Shown here one piece after another: positions 50,949-58,571 of a stretch of DNA of 64,000 nt. The position numbers were made by a program, and so were the translations under genes. This stretch comes from an uncultured Prevotella sp. (GTDB lineage: Bacteria; Bacteroidota; Bacteroidia; Bacteroidales; Bacteroidaceae): positions 1-64,000 of the forward strand of contig USHW01000004.1 of NCBI GenBank assembly GCA_900554545.1, given 5' to 3'. Position 1 is the first letter of the stretch, and every line of letters starts with the position of its first letter. Under the pieces are notes generated by a model. It made no database searches. It was not told the DNA's origin and saw only the letters and a list, made by a program, of their open reading frames with translations.

Positions 50949-53570
50949 TTACAGGTTTGCAAGCTCCACAACCTTGTCGACTGCTGCCGAAAGGCCGTCT
51001 GTGTTCTTGCCTCCGGCAGTGGCGAAATGGGGCTGTCCGCCGCCTCCGCCTTGGATAAGCTTGGCCGCCTCGCGCACCATCTGGCCTGCGTTCAGGTTAT
51101 GGTCGGCCACGAGGTCGTCGCTAATCATCACGCTCAATGTTGGCCTTCCCTCGTAGACGCTGCCCACAACGCACAGCAGATGGCCGTCGGCTGCGGCACG
51201 GAGCTTGAACACAAGGTCTTTAGCCATGTCCTGCTTCATCGGCATTACGGCTGTTACAACCTTCACGCCGTTCACAATCCTTGCCTGCGCCAGCAGTTTT
51301 TCCTTGGTCTGTTCAACAGCTTCAGCCTGGAAATGCTCGATGCTTTTCTTCATCGAGTCATGTTCTTCTATGTACTTCTCGATAACACCTTTCAGGTCTT
51401 TGGCGTTGTTGAACAGCGCACGGATGGCCTTCATGGCGTCCTCTATATTGTAGAGCAGTTCCTCGCATTCCTTTCCCGTCTTGGCCTCGATACGCCTTAC
51501 GCCCGCAGCAACGCTGCTTTCCGACACGATTTTGAGCATGCCTATGCGGCCGGTAGAGCGTGCGTGGATGCCTCCGCAGAACTCAACGCTGGGGCCGAAC
51601 TTAACCACGCGCACCTTGTCTCCGTATTTCTCGCCGAACAGGGCGATGGCTCCCATCTTCTTGGCCTCGTCCAAAGGCATGTCACGATGCTCGTCAAGCG
51701 GAATGTCCTGGCGTATCATGTCGTTGACGATACGCTCGACCTGACGCAGCTCTTCGTCGCTAACCTTCTGGAAATGTGAGAAGTCAAAGCGCAGCGTGTC
51801 AGGCGAAACATACGAGCCTTTTTGCTCAACGTGGTCGCCCAAAACCTGCTTCAGAGCGTAGTCGAGCAAGTGGGTGGCGGTGTGGTTGGCCGCGCTTGCC
51901 TCGCGCTTGTCGGTGTCAACGCAGGCCATGAAGTCGGCTTCAGGCTGCTTCGGCAGAGCCTTCACGATGTGGACAGACTGGTTGTTCTCCCTTTTCGTGT
52001 CGATTATGTCGATTGTCTCGTTCTCGCTTACCAGCACGCCGCAGTCTCCTACCTGTCCGCCCATTTCTCCGTAGAAGGGCGTGTTGTCGAGCACAAGCTC
52101 GTAGAAGGTCGATTTCTTCTGCGTAACCTTGCGGTAGCGGAGTATGTGGCATTCATATTCGGTATAGTCGTAGCCCACGAACGTCTGTTCGCCTTGGCGC
52201 AGTTCGGTCCAGTCGCTGTTCTCAACGGCGGCGGCGTTGCGTGCGCGCTGCTTCTGCTTCTGCATCTCCTCGTCAAACTGCTTCTCGTCAACGGTCAGCC
52301 CGTTCTCGCGGCATATAAGCTCGGTAAGGTCGAGAGGGAAGCCGTAAGTGTCGAACAGGCGGAACGCCTTTGCGCCGTCAAGCTCGCTCTTGCCTGCCGC
52401 CTTCACCTCGTCCATAGCCTCGTTGAGCATGCTGATGCCGTTGGAGAGCGTGCGCAGGAACGAGTCTTCCTCCTCTTTTATCACTCGCATGATGAGTTCG
52501 CGCTGCGCTTCAAGCTCGGGGTAGGCCGCTCCCATCTCGCTGACAAGCGTCGGCACGAGTCGGAAGAGGAATGCGTCCTTCTGTCCGAGGAAGGTGTATG
52601 CGTACCTAACCGCGCGGCGAAGGATGCGGCGTATCACGTATCCGGCCTTGGCGTTGCCCGGCAGCTGGCCGTCGGCTATCGAGAAAGCGACGGCGCGCAG
52701 GTGGTCGGCAACGACGCGCATCGCCACGTCCGTCTTCTCGTCCTTGCCGTATTCAAGGCCGGAGAGGCGCGATATTTCCTTTATTACTGGCTGGAATATG
52801 TCCGTGTCATAGTTTGAGTGCTTGCCTTGCAGGGCGCGGACAAGGCGCTCGAAGCCCATACCTGTGTCGATAACGTTCATCGACAGCTTTTCAAGAGAGC
52901 CGTCAGCCTTGCGGTTATACTGCATGAACACAAGGTTCCATATCTCGATTACCTGTGGGTCGTCCTTGTTCACAAGCTCGCGTCCGGGCACTTTGGCCTT
53001 CTCTTCGGGCGTGCGCGAGTCGAGGTGGATTTCCGAACACGGGCCGCAGGGGCCTGTATCGCCCATCTCCCAGAAGTTGTCGTGCTTGTTTCCGTTGATT
53101 ATGTGGTCGGCCGGAACGTGCTTTGCCCAATACCGTGCGGCCTCGTCGTCGCGTTCGAGGTTCTCCTCCGGCGAGCCTTCAAACACTGTAACGTACAGGT
53201 CGGCAGGGTCAAGATGGAGCACATCGACGAGATATTCCCACGCCATGTCTATCGCTCCCTCCTTGAAGTAGTCGCCGAAGCTCCAGTTGCCCAGCATCTC
53301 GAACATCGTGTGGTGGTAAGTGTCGTGGCCCACCTCCTCAAGGTCGTTGTGCTTTCCGCTTACGCGCAGGCACTTCTGCGAGTCAGCGCGGCGGCGCGGT
53401 TCAGGGTCGCGCGTACCCAATATAATGTCTTTCCACTGGTTCATGCCTGCGTTGGTGAACATCAGTGTAGGGTCATCCTTGATAACCATCGGTGCCGACG
53501 GCACTATCTTGTGTCCTTTACCTTCAAAAAACTTCTTGAAAGATTCGCGTATTTCGTTAGCTGTCATCAT
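50949..53570 (-). CDS. alaS: Alanyl-tRNA synthetase
   Basis: An 873-aa class II synthetase charging tRNA-Ala. The N-terminal aminoacylation domain begins TANEIRESFKKFFEGKGH and has FTNAGMNQWKD and the motif region WNLVFMQYNR. The editing domain carries HTATHLLDYAL and the CGGIHARSTG zinc motif. The C-terminal domain ends ADGHLLCVVG and GGGGQPHFATAGGK. The start is at 53570 (or 53567), downstream of a good promoter. Confidence 0.96.
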   Translation of the reverse strand: MMTANEIRESFKKFFEGKGHKIVPSAPMVIKDDPTLMFTNAGMNQWKDIILGTRDPEPRRRADSQKCLRVSGKHNDLEEVGHDTYHHTMFEMLGNWSFGDYFKEGAIDMAWEYLVDVLHLDPADLYVTVFEGSPEENLERDDEAARYWAKHVPADHIINGNKHDNFWEMGDTGPCGPCSEIHLDSRTPEEKAKVPGRELVNKDDPQVIEIWNLVFMQYNRKADGSLEKLSMNVIDTGMGFERLVRALQGKHSNYDTDIFQPVIKEISRLSGLEYGKDEKTDVAMRVVADHLRAVAFSIADGQLPGNAKAGYVIRRILRRAVRYAYTFLGQKDAFLFRLVPTLVSEMGAAYPELEAQRELIMRVIKEEEDSFLRTLSNGISMLNEAMDEVKAAGKSELDGAKAFRLFDTYGFPLDLTELICRENGLTVDEKQFDEEMQKQKQRARNAAAVENSDWTELRQGEQTFVGYDYTEYECHILRYRKVTQKKSTFYELVLDNTPFYGEMGGQVGDCGVLVSENETIDIIDTKRENNQSVHIVKALPKQPEADFMACVDTDKREASAANHTATHLLDYALKQVLGDHVEQKGSYVSPDTLRFDFSHFQKVSDEELRQVERIVNDMIRQDIPLDEHRDMPLDEAKKMGAIALFGEKYGDKVRVVKFGPSVEFCGGIHARSTGRIGMLKIVSESSVAAGVRRIEAKTGKECEELLYNIEDAMKAIRALFNNAKDLKGVIEKYIEEHDSMKKSIEHFQAEAVEQTKEKLLAQARIVNGVKVVTAVMPMKQDMAKDLVFKLRAAADGHLLCVVGSVYEGRPTLSVMISDDLVADHNLNAGQMVREAAKLIQGGGGGQPHFATAGGKNTDGLSAAVDKVVELANL

Positions 53571-53596
53571 ATTATGTTTTGTTTGCTTTCGGTCGG

Positions 53597-53628
53597 CAAA
53601 ATTATAAAAAATCCGACAAAAAGCCAAA
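53597..53628 (-). promoter_or_regulatory. Promoter of alaS
   Basis: Minus strand TTTG (53628-53625), 20-bp spacer, TAATTTTG (53604-53597), about 27 bp before the alaS start. Confidence 0.75.
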
Positions 53629-53705
53629 TTATTTGCACTTATGGATGATAAATTCATAATGCGTTGACAGTCAACGCATTGCCAAGTGTCCGCCGTCGGC
53701 GTTGC

Positions 53706-53814
53706 AAAAGGTGGCCTTTTAGCGTCCCAAAGAGCACCTTTTACAAGCTAAAAGGCCATCTTTCGCAACGCAAAAGACGGCCTTTTGGAAAGCCGCTGTT
53801 CACAGGCTGTTTAG
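53706..53814. repeat. 22-bp-period palindrome array 13 with inverted cap
   Basis: Units at 53706 (AAAAGGTGGCCTTTT), 53728, 53750 (AAAAGGCCATCTTTC) and 53772 (AAAAGACGGCCTTTT). A cap-like unit is on the right (53787-53814). It lies between the divergent alaS and SMR genes. Confidence 0.87.
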
Positions 53815-53923
53815 CCGCCGGTTACCGCGTGCCGTCACGTTAGTCGGCAACGCTTTGCCGGAAAAATGCGCTTTGCGGCGCCTCTTTTTGCAAAATGTGA
53901 AGCGTTTTGTCGGCAAAAGGTCT

Positions 53924-53998
53924 TATCTTTGCATAAGATAAGCTGCACTCGGGAAAATGCAAGCGAGCTTGCTTTCCTCTCGTTTGCATTATCTTTGC
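53924..53998. repeat. 75-bp palindromic element, copy 2
   Basis: Same boundaries as copy 1 (6286-6360): begins TATCTTTGCATAAGATAAGC, ends GTTTGCATTATCTTTGC. The core stem is GCAAGC-GA-GCTTGC. Relative to copy 1 the changes at the stem keep pairing. It supplies a TATCTTTG box 37 bp before the SMR gene start. Confidence 0.87.
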
Positions 53999-54034
53999 CG
54001 CTGTTCTTATGTCAAAAAATCATTTTGCAGGATT

Positions 54035-54358
54035 ATGAATTGGCTCATATTGATTATCGCCGGCCTGTTTGAGACGTGCTTCGCCTTCTGTTTGGGAAAG
54101 ATGAAAGACACCGCAGGCACGGAGCACTGGCTGTGGTGCGCAGGCTTCTTGGTCAGTCTTACGCTTAGCATGGTGCTCTTGGCGAAGGCAGTACACACCA
54201 TTCCGATAGGCACGGCCTATCCCGTGTGGACGGGAATAGGCGCCGTGGGCACGGTGCTTGTGGGCATACTTGTGTTCAAAGAGCCTGCAACATTCTGGCG
54301 GCTGTTCTTCATCGCCACGCTCATAGCATCGGTCGTAGGGCTTAAAATGGCGCATTAG
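54035..54358 (+). CDS. sugE: SMR-family exporter (SugE/Gdx-like)
   Basis: A 107-aa, four-helix small multidrug resistance protein that works as a dimer. The conserved Glu in helix 1 (IIAGLFETCFAFCLG, Glu13) and IPIGTAYPVWTGIGAVGTVL followed by FKEPATFWRL point to the SugE/Gdx guanidinium-exporter subtype rather than EmrE. The start at 54035 gives the normal length. A guanidine riboswitch was sought upstream but not found; the palindromic element probably provides the promoter. Confidence 0.87.
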   Translation: MNWLILIIAGLFETCFAFCLGKMKDTAGTEHWLWCAGFLVSLTLSMVLLAKAVHTIPIGTAYPVWTGIGAVGTVLVGILVFKEPATFWRLFFIATLIASVVGLKMAH

Positions 54359-54470
54359 AGGCAGGGTAGGGCGACTGTAGGTCATTTAGTTCATAATGAT
54401 TTGCAGTTTAGTCCGCACGGACAGAGAGAAGAAGTCAATGCCGGCAACGGGCTTAACATTTATGTTTTAT

Positions 54471-54529
54471 TACACCCTAAAGGGTATAAAATAATATATT
54501 TTTAATAAAATTACACCCTAAAAGGTATA
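54471..54529 (+). promoter_or_regulatory. Operator pair of the hipBST operon
   Basis: Palindromes TACACCCTAAAGGGTATA (54471-54488) and TACACCCTAAAAGGTATA (54512-54529), 41 bp apart. The second lies 18 bp before a TATCTTCG minus-7 box (54548-54555) and so covers the minus-33 position, as expected for HipB autorepression. Confidence 0.78.
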
Positions 54530-54588
54530 ATTATTGTTTTTATTTTGTATCTTCGCAAATGGCAACAAGCCAATAAACACGGTGGAAC

Positions 54589-54804
54589 ATGAACAATGCT
54601 GACATGGAGATAGCGGCCTTCGTGAAGGAAGCGCGCAAGAAGTTCGGCCTTACGCAGATAGACCTGGCCGACAAGGCTGGCGTGGGGCTGCGCTTCGTCC
54701 GCGAACTGGAGCAGGGCAAGCAGACGCTGCGCATGGACAAGATAAACCAGGTGCTGCGACTGTTCGGCCGACAGGTGGGGGCTGTTTCCATAGCAGACAA
54801 GTGA
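54589..54804 (+). CDS. hipB: HipB-like antitoxin/repressor
   Basis: A 71-aa XRE-type protein of the HipB family. The HTH is FGLTQIDLADKAGVGLRFVRELEQGKQTLRMDKINQVLRLFG. It is the first gene of a hipB-hipS-hipT set and lies 60 bp after two operator-like palindromes. In hip systems HipB dimers repress the operon together with the other components. In HipBST systems, in contrast to HipBA, the toxin-neutralising role is carried mainly by HipS (established for an E. coli O127 system). Confidence 0.9.
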   Translation: MNNADMEIAAFVKEARKKFGLTQIDLADKAGVGLRFVRELEQGKQTLRMDKINQVLRLFGRQVGAVSIADK

Positions 54805-54898
54805 CGAGTTACAAGCAGACGAGTGGCGAGTTACAAGTAAACGAGTGGCGAAACAAATATCCTTGTCTGCTTGTCCCTCGTCCCTTGTCAACTAAAAG
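54795..54898. repeat. ACAAG/GACGAG-word inverted repeat, copy 3
   Basis: GACAAGTGACGAGTTACAAG and related words start inside the hipB stop region. Their inverses (CTTGTCTGCTTGTCCCTCGT) run to 54893, just before hipS. It may tune hipB versus hipS expression. Confidence 0.75.
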
Positions 54899-54905
54899 AT
54901 TAAGA

Positions 54906-55238
54906 ATGAAACGCGCATTGGTATATCTGCACGACCGGCTTGCAGGCCGGTTGACCGAAGACGAGAACGGCTACACGTTTGAGTATGACGCGGCCTATCT
55001 CGCGTCTGACGGCGCGGAGTCCGTAAGCCTTACGCTGCCGTTGGCGGCGGAGGCGTATCACGACACGGTGATGTTTCCCTTCTTCGACGGCCTTATACCC
55101 GAGGGCTGGCTCTTGGGGATAGCCGAGCGCAGCTGGAAGATAGACCAGCGCGACCGCATGTCGCTGCTCTTGGCCTGCTGCAAGGACTGCATCGGGGCGG
55201 TAAGCGTGGTGCCGGAGGACCATCACGACACAACCTAA
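54906..55238 (+). CDS. hipS: HipS-like (free-standing HipA N-subdomain 1)
   Basis: A 110-aa protein equal to the N-terminal subdomain of HipA: it opens MKRALVYLHDRLAGRL and has SVSLTLPL, FPFFDGLIPEGWLL, then DRMSLLLACCKDCIGAVSV. In HipBST systems this piece is a separate antitoxin that binds the kinase. The frame is open upstream to 54801, but MKRALVYL at 54906 follows the word-repeat tract and fits the family. A 109-bp hairpin region separates it from hipT. Confidence 0.88.
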   Translation: MKRALVYLHDRLAGRLTEDENGYTFEYDAAYLASDGAESVSLTLPLAAEAYHDTVMFPFFDGLIPEGWLLGIAERSWKIDQRDRMSLLLACCKDCIGAVSVVPEDHHDTT

Positions 55239-55377
55239 TACCCACCCCAGCCCTCCCGAAGGGAGGGTGTTTGATTAGTCTTGCAATTTGAAAAAACATA
55301 TTAATAACAGATAAACAACGCTCATCACTCCTTAGGCAAACTAAGCTCCCTCCCTTAGGGAGGGTTGGGGTGGTATT
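55237..55377. promoter_or_regulatory. hipS-hipT hairpin with two alternative folds
   Basis: The left arm from 55237 and the right arm 55348-55377 (CCACCCCAGCCCTCCC versus GGGAGGGTTGGGGTGG) pair over about 30 bp with few mismatches. Each arm also holds its own hairpin (CCCTCCCGAAGGGAGGG; CCCTCCCTTAGGGAGGG). The right arm ends 2 bp before the hipT ATG, so folding would cover the ribosome-binding region. Confidence 0.75.
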
Positions 55378-55379
55378 AT

Positions 55380-56318
55380 ATGAAGTGCCTGTTTTGCTAT
55401 AAAGACCTGAAGGAAGGCCAGACCGACTACCATCCGGCCTGCGCCCGAAAGTTTTTCGGCGTGAAAAACGCGCCGAAGCTGCCTTACGTCCGCGCCCAGT
55501 TAGGCGACCTGGCGCGCAAGGTGGTGCGCGCGCAGACCACGCTAACGGGCGTGCAGGCAAAGCTGTCGCTTGACATCGACAAGGGAGGCAGGAACCTGCC
55601 CGACCGCTTCACCATCGTAGGACTGTGGGGACGGTTCATCCTTAAGCCGCAGACCGACACGTACCGCGCACTGCCCGAGCTTGAAGACCTTACCATGCAC
55701 ATGGCCGAAGCGGCAAAAATCATGACCGTGCCGCACTGCCTCATACGCTTCAGCGACGGCGAACTGTGTTACATCACGCGCCGCATCGACCGGTTGGCAG
55801 GCGGCGGCAAGGTGCCCATGGAGGACATGTGCCAGCTTACGGGGAGGCTCACCGAATACAAATACAAGGGTTCTTACGAGCAGATTGCCAAGGCCATACG
55901 CCGTTATTCGTCGGCTCCGCAGCTCGACGTGGTGAACTTCTGGGAGGTGGTGGTGTTCTCATGGATAACCGGCAACGCCGACATGCACCTTAAAAATTTC
56001 TCGCTGTACAACCCCGACGGCGGCGGATACACACTGACTCCGGCCTATGACATGCTCGCTACGACGCTCGTGATGCCCGAAGACACCGAGGAACTGGCCC
56101 TTACACTTAACGGCAAGAAGCGCAAGTTGCGCAAGGCCGACTTCATACGCTCCATTACTTCGACCGGCGTTGACGAGAAGGTAATCGAAAACATGGCGCG
56201 CCGCTTTGGCAGGGTGTTGCCCTCGTGGTTCGACCTTATCGACCGCTCGTTCCTGCCGGAAGACATGAAGCACGCCTACAAGAGCCTGATACTGCGGCGC
56301 GTCATCATGCTGAAATGA
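55380..56318 (+). CDS. hipT: HipT-like Ser/Thr kinase toxin
   Basis: A 312-aa HipA-type kinase lacking the N-terminal HipS subdomain. An N-terminal zinc-knuckle-like motif (Cys3, Cys6, His18, Cys21) precedes the Gly-rich loop TLTGVQAKL, where Thr54 and Thr56 stand where E. coli HipT has its autophosphorylated Ser57/Ser59 (SIS). The catalytic loop is GNADMHLKNFSL and the metal-binding Asp lies in LTPAYDML. Known HipA/HipT toxins phosphorylate aminoacyl-tRNA synthetases (GltX, TrpS). The target here is unknown. Confidence 0.9.
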   Translation: MKCLFCYKDLKEGQTDYHPACARKFFGVKNAPKLPYVRAQLGDLARKVVRAQTTLTGVQAKLSLDIDKGGRNLPDRFTIVGLWGRFILKPQTDTYRALPELEDLTMHMAEAAKIMTVPHCLIRFSDGELCYITRRIDRLAGGGKVPMEDMCQLTGRLTEYKYKGSYEQIAKAIRRYSSAPQLDVVNFWEVVVFSWITGNADMHLKNFSLYNPDGGGYTLTPAYDMLATTLVMPEDTEELALTLNGKKRKLRKADFIRSITSTGVDEKVIENMARRFGRVLPSWFDLIDRSFLPEDMKHAYKSLILRRVIMLK

Positions 56319-56511
56319 CGCCGCAGGGGCGTTTCAGCCTTGTGAAAGCTGCCAATCTGCGGTTTTGGAGGGTGTTTGACAGCCTTTTATCCTTAAACAA
56401 TGTTAAAACACCCGGCTGCAACCTGTTTTTCAGATTCTTTTCAGAAAAGCTCATAATCTTTGCAACAGAAAAAGAAACAAGATGAATAATAACACTAAAA
56501 AGAAGAAGATT

Positions 56512-56961
56512 ATGAAACGTATCATTCAAAGCGCAGTAGTAGCATTAGTATGCCTCGTGGCATTTTCAGCAAGTGCATTGGCCGACAACGACAAGCCGAT
56601 AAACGTAAACCAGCTCCCGGCAACGGCACAGCAGATTATCAAAAAGCACTTCAGTGCCAAGAAGGTGGCTCTTGCCAAGGTGGAGTCAGGGCTTTTCGAG
56701 AAGAGCTATGACGTAGTGTTCAACAACGGCGAGAAGGTGGAGTTTGACCGTAACGGCAACTGGACGGAGGTAAACTGTAAGATGTCTTCAGTGCCTGCGG
56801 GACTTGTTCCGGCGAAAATCGCAAGTTATGTAAAGTCTACTTATCCGGGAACGAAAATCCTTCAGATAGAGAAAGACGACAACCGTTATGAGGTTAAGCT
56901 GTCTAACCGTCTGGAAGTGACGTTCAACAAGAATTTCCAGGTAGTCGATATTGACGACTGA
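56512..56961 (+). CDS. Periplasmic PepSY-like (DUF2874-type) protein 1
   Basis: A 149-aa exported protein (signal peptide ending near ALAD, residue 24) with two tandem PepSY-like/BLIP-fold repeats. Each repeat has the pattern LPxxAQQxIxxxF...A.VESGxxEKSYDVVFxNGExVEFDxxGNWTEV, then YPG-ILQIEKD-RYEVKLSN-LEVTF. Such proteins are widespread in gut Bacteroidota; function unproven. A paralogue follows 124 bp downstream. An ATG at 56482 is in frame, but 56512 after AGAAGAAG is preferred. Confidence 0.85.
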   Translation: MKRIIQSAVVALVCLVAFSASALADNDKPINVNQLPATAQQIIKKHFSAKKVALAKVESGLFEKSYDVVFNNGEKVEFDRNGNWTEVNCKMSSVPAGLVPAKIASYVKSTYPGTKILQIEKDDNRYEVKLSNRLEVTFNKNFQVVDIDD

Positions 56962-57085
56962 TTGCGGCAATCCCGCCCATGCCAAAGCGGCATGGACGGG
57001 AACGCAAGCCGTGTTCCTTACAGGGAAACATGCCTGGCCATTTATGAAACGGAGGCTGCAGAAGCCCTTAAACCACATCATTACA

Positions 57086-57532
57086 ATGAGAACTATCATA
57101 ATATCGATGCTTGCCGCGTTGGCAATGCTTCTGCCGAATGTGGCCCGTGCCAATACAGGCGACTACAAGGCTATTCCCGTAGACCGCCTGCCTGCGGTGG
57201 CTTTGCAGACTATCAAGACACACATGGCTGGCCGTAAGGTGGCCATTGCCAAGGTGAAGAGCGGCCTGTTCAGCAAGGAGTACACCGTGATATTCACTAA
57301 CGGGGAGAAGATTGAGTTTGACGGGCATGGTAAGTGGACGGAAGTGAAGTGCAAGCGGTCGGCCGTGCCTGCATCGCTTGTCCCCCAGCAGATAGCCAGG
57401 TACATAAGTTCTAACTATCCGGACTGCCGCATTCTTGAGATAGAACGCGACGAAGACGAATATGAAGTGAAGCTGTCGAACTATGTGGAAGTTACTTTCG
57501 ACAGCAAGTTTAACGTCATCGACATCGATTGA
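57086..57532 (+). CDS. Periplasmic PepSY-like protein 2 (tandem paralogue)
   Basis: A 148-aa exported protein, a close paralogue of the preceding gene with the same length and repeat layout: VKSGLFSKEYTVIFTNGEKI against VESGLFEKSYDVVFNNGEKV, then SVP-like linker and YEVKLSNYVEVTF. The signal peptide ends near ARAN. A terminator hairpin follows (57619-57655). The pair probably arose by tandem duplication. Confidence 0.86.
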   Translation: MRTIIISMLAALAMLLPNVARANTGDYKAIPVDRLPAVALQTIKTHMAGRKVAIAKVKSGLFSKEYTVIFTNGEKIEFDGHGKWTEVKCKRSAVPASLVPQQIARYISSNYPDCRILEIERDEDEYEVKLSNYVEVTFDSKFNVIDID

Positions 57533-57618
57533 AAATAATGGATAGCTGAATAAGACAGGAATGAATTGAATGAATGATTTGACAAATCAGCTGCTTTCCG
57601 GCATACGGGAAGCAAACG

Positions 57619-57655
57619 GACGGCCGGCTTTCACACGATGAAAGTCGGCCGTTTA
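57619..57655 (+). terminator. Terminator after the PepSY-like pair
   Basis: CGGCCGGCTTTCA / TGAAAGTCGGCCG with loop CACGA, followed by TTTAGTTGT. It also faces the minus-strand SGNH gene, so it may work both ways. Confidence 0.82.
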
Positions 57656-57691
57656 GTTGTATATGGAACGTCTGACGGTTACGTGTCAACG

Positions 57692-58549
57692 TCAGAACAC
57701 CGGCAGTGATGCCAGCTGGCGGGCGAGCGTCTGCGCTATCCGTTGCTGCCCTTTGGTGCTGGGGTGCAGCAGGTCGGTGTGCTTGTCGTGGAAGTAATGT
57801 TGCTGTGCGGCCACCATGGGGTTGAGTCCGCTGACGGAGTAGAGGTCAATCACGGGCACTCCCCACACGTTGCCGGCCTCTTTCACGGCATCGACGTATG
57901 TGCTGAAATACTCTCCGCAAAGGTTCTGCCAGCTTTCGTCAGGCTGTATGTTGGTGTCGCTGAAAGTCGCATAGGCGCGGTGTATGGGCGTAAGGAGCAC
58001 AATCTGCTTGTCGGGGAAATACGTCTTGAGTTTTATCAGGGCAATGTTTATACGCCCTTTCATTGTGGACTGGTCTATTGACGGTATGCGGCGTTTGCGT
58101 GTGTACGTCTTCTTCGCTCCGTGAACGGCGGCTGTCACGGTGTCTTCACGTTCGTCATACCACCGCCCAAGGGGCACTCCTGCGTTGAAGTCGTTGGTGC
58201 CGATGAACACTATTACGGCGTCAACGCTGTCGCCATGTTCCTTATACAGCAGGTCGGCTTGACGCGGAACGTCGTCCCACTGGCGTCCGCTCTTGCCGTA
58301 GACGTAAGGCTTTATGGCGAGCGTCTGGCTCAGGTAGTGCCAGTATTTGTAAGGAATGTCTTGCTTGTTGTTCGCCGGGTCGGTCATGGAATCGCCGATA
58401 AAGCCCACGCGTTTGCCGTACCACGGATGACAGGTAAGCCGTTCTTCCGTGTTTACGGGGCAGTTGCCTGCCTGCTGCTGAGCCTGTTGCGCGGCAATGT
58501 TTGCGCTTGCCGCGATGGCAAGCGACAGCAGAAAACATCTTGTTTTCAT
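57692..58549 (-). CDS. SGNH/GDSL-family hydrolase
   Basis: A 285-aa secreted esterase-type protein with a signal peptide (about 20 residues) and a Gln/Ala-rich segment. SGNH blocks are present: block I VGFIGDSMTDPAN (catalytic Ser), block III VIVFIGTNDFNAG, and block V DLLHPSTKG (Asp and His). The substrate, probably a carbohydrate or glycan ester, is unknown. First separate transcript of the minus-strand block, 23 bp downstream of cysK. Confidence 0.88.
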   Translation of the reverse strand: MKTRCFLLSLAIAASANIAAQQAQQQAGNCPVNTEERLTCHPWYGKRVGFIGDSMTDPANNKQDIPYKYWHYLSQTLAIKPYVYGKSGRQWDDVPRQADLLYKEHGDSVDAVIVFIGTNDFNAGVPLGRWYDEREDTVTAAVHGAKKTYTRKRRIPSIDQSTMKGRINIALIKLKTYFPDKQIVLLTPIHRAYATFSDTNIQPDESWQNLCGEYFSTYVDAVKEAGNVWGVPVIDLYSVSGLNPMVAAQQHYFHDKHTDLLHPSTKGQQRIAQTLARQLASLPVF

Positions 58550-58571
58550 TACTCTCTTGTTTTGATTTGTT

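Noticed and set aside
51822..52817. 331-codon plus-strand frame opposite alaS
   Set aside because: Antisense shadow of alaS.
53815..54034. Guanidine riboswitch upstream of the SMR exporter
   Set aside because: No match to the conserved guanidine-I, -II or -III cores could be seen; the region is taken up by the 75-bp palindromic element.
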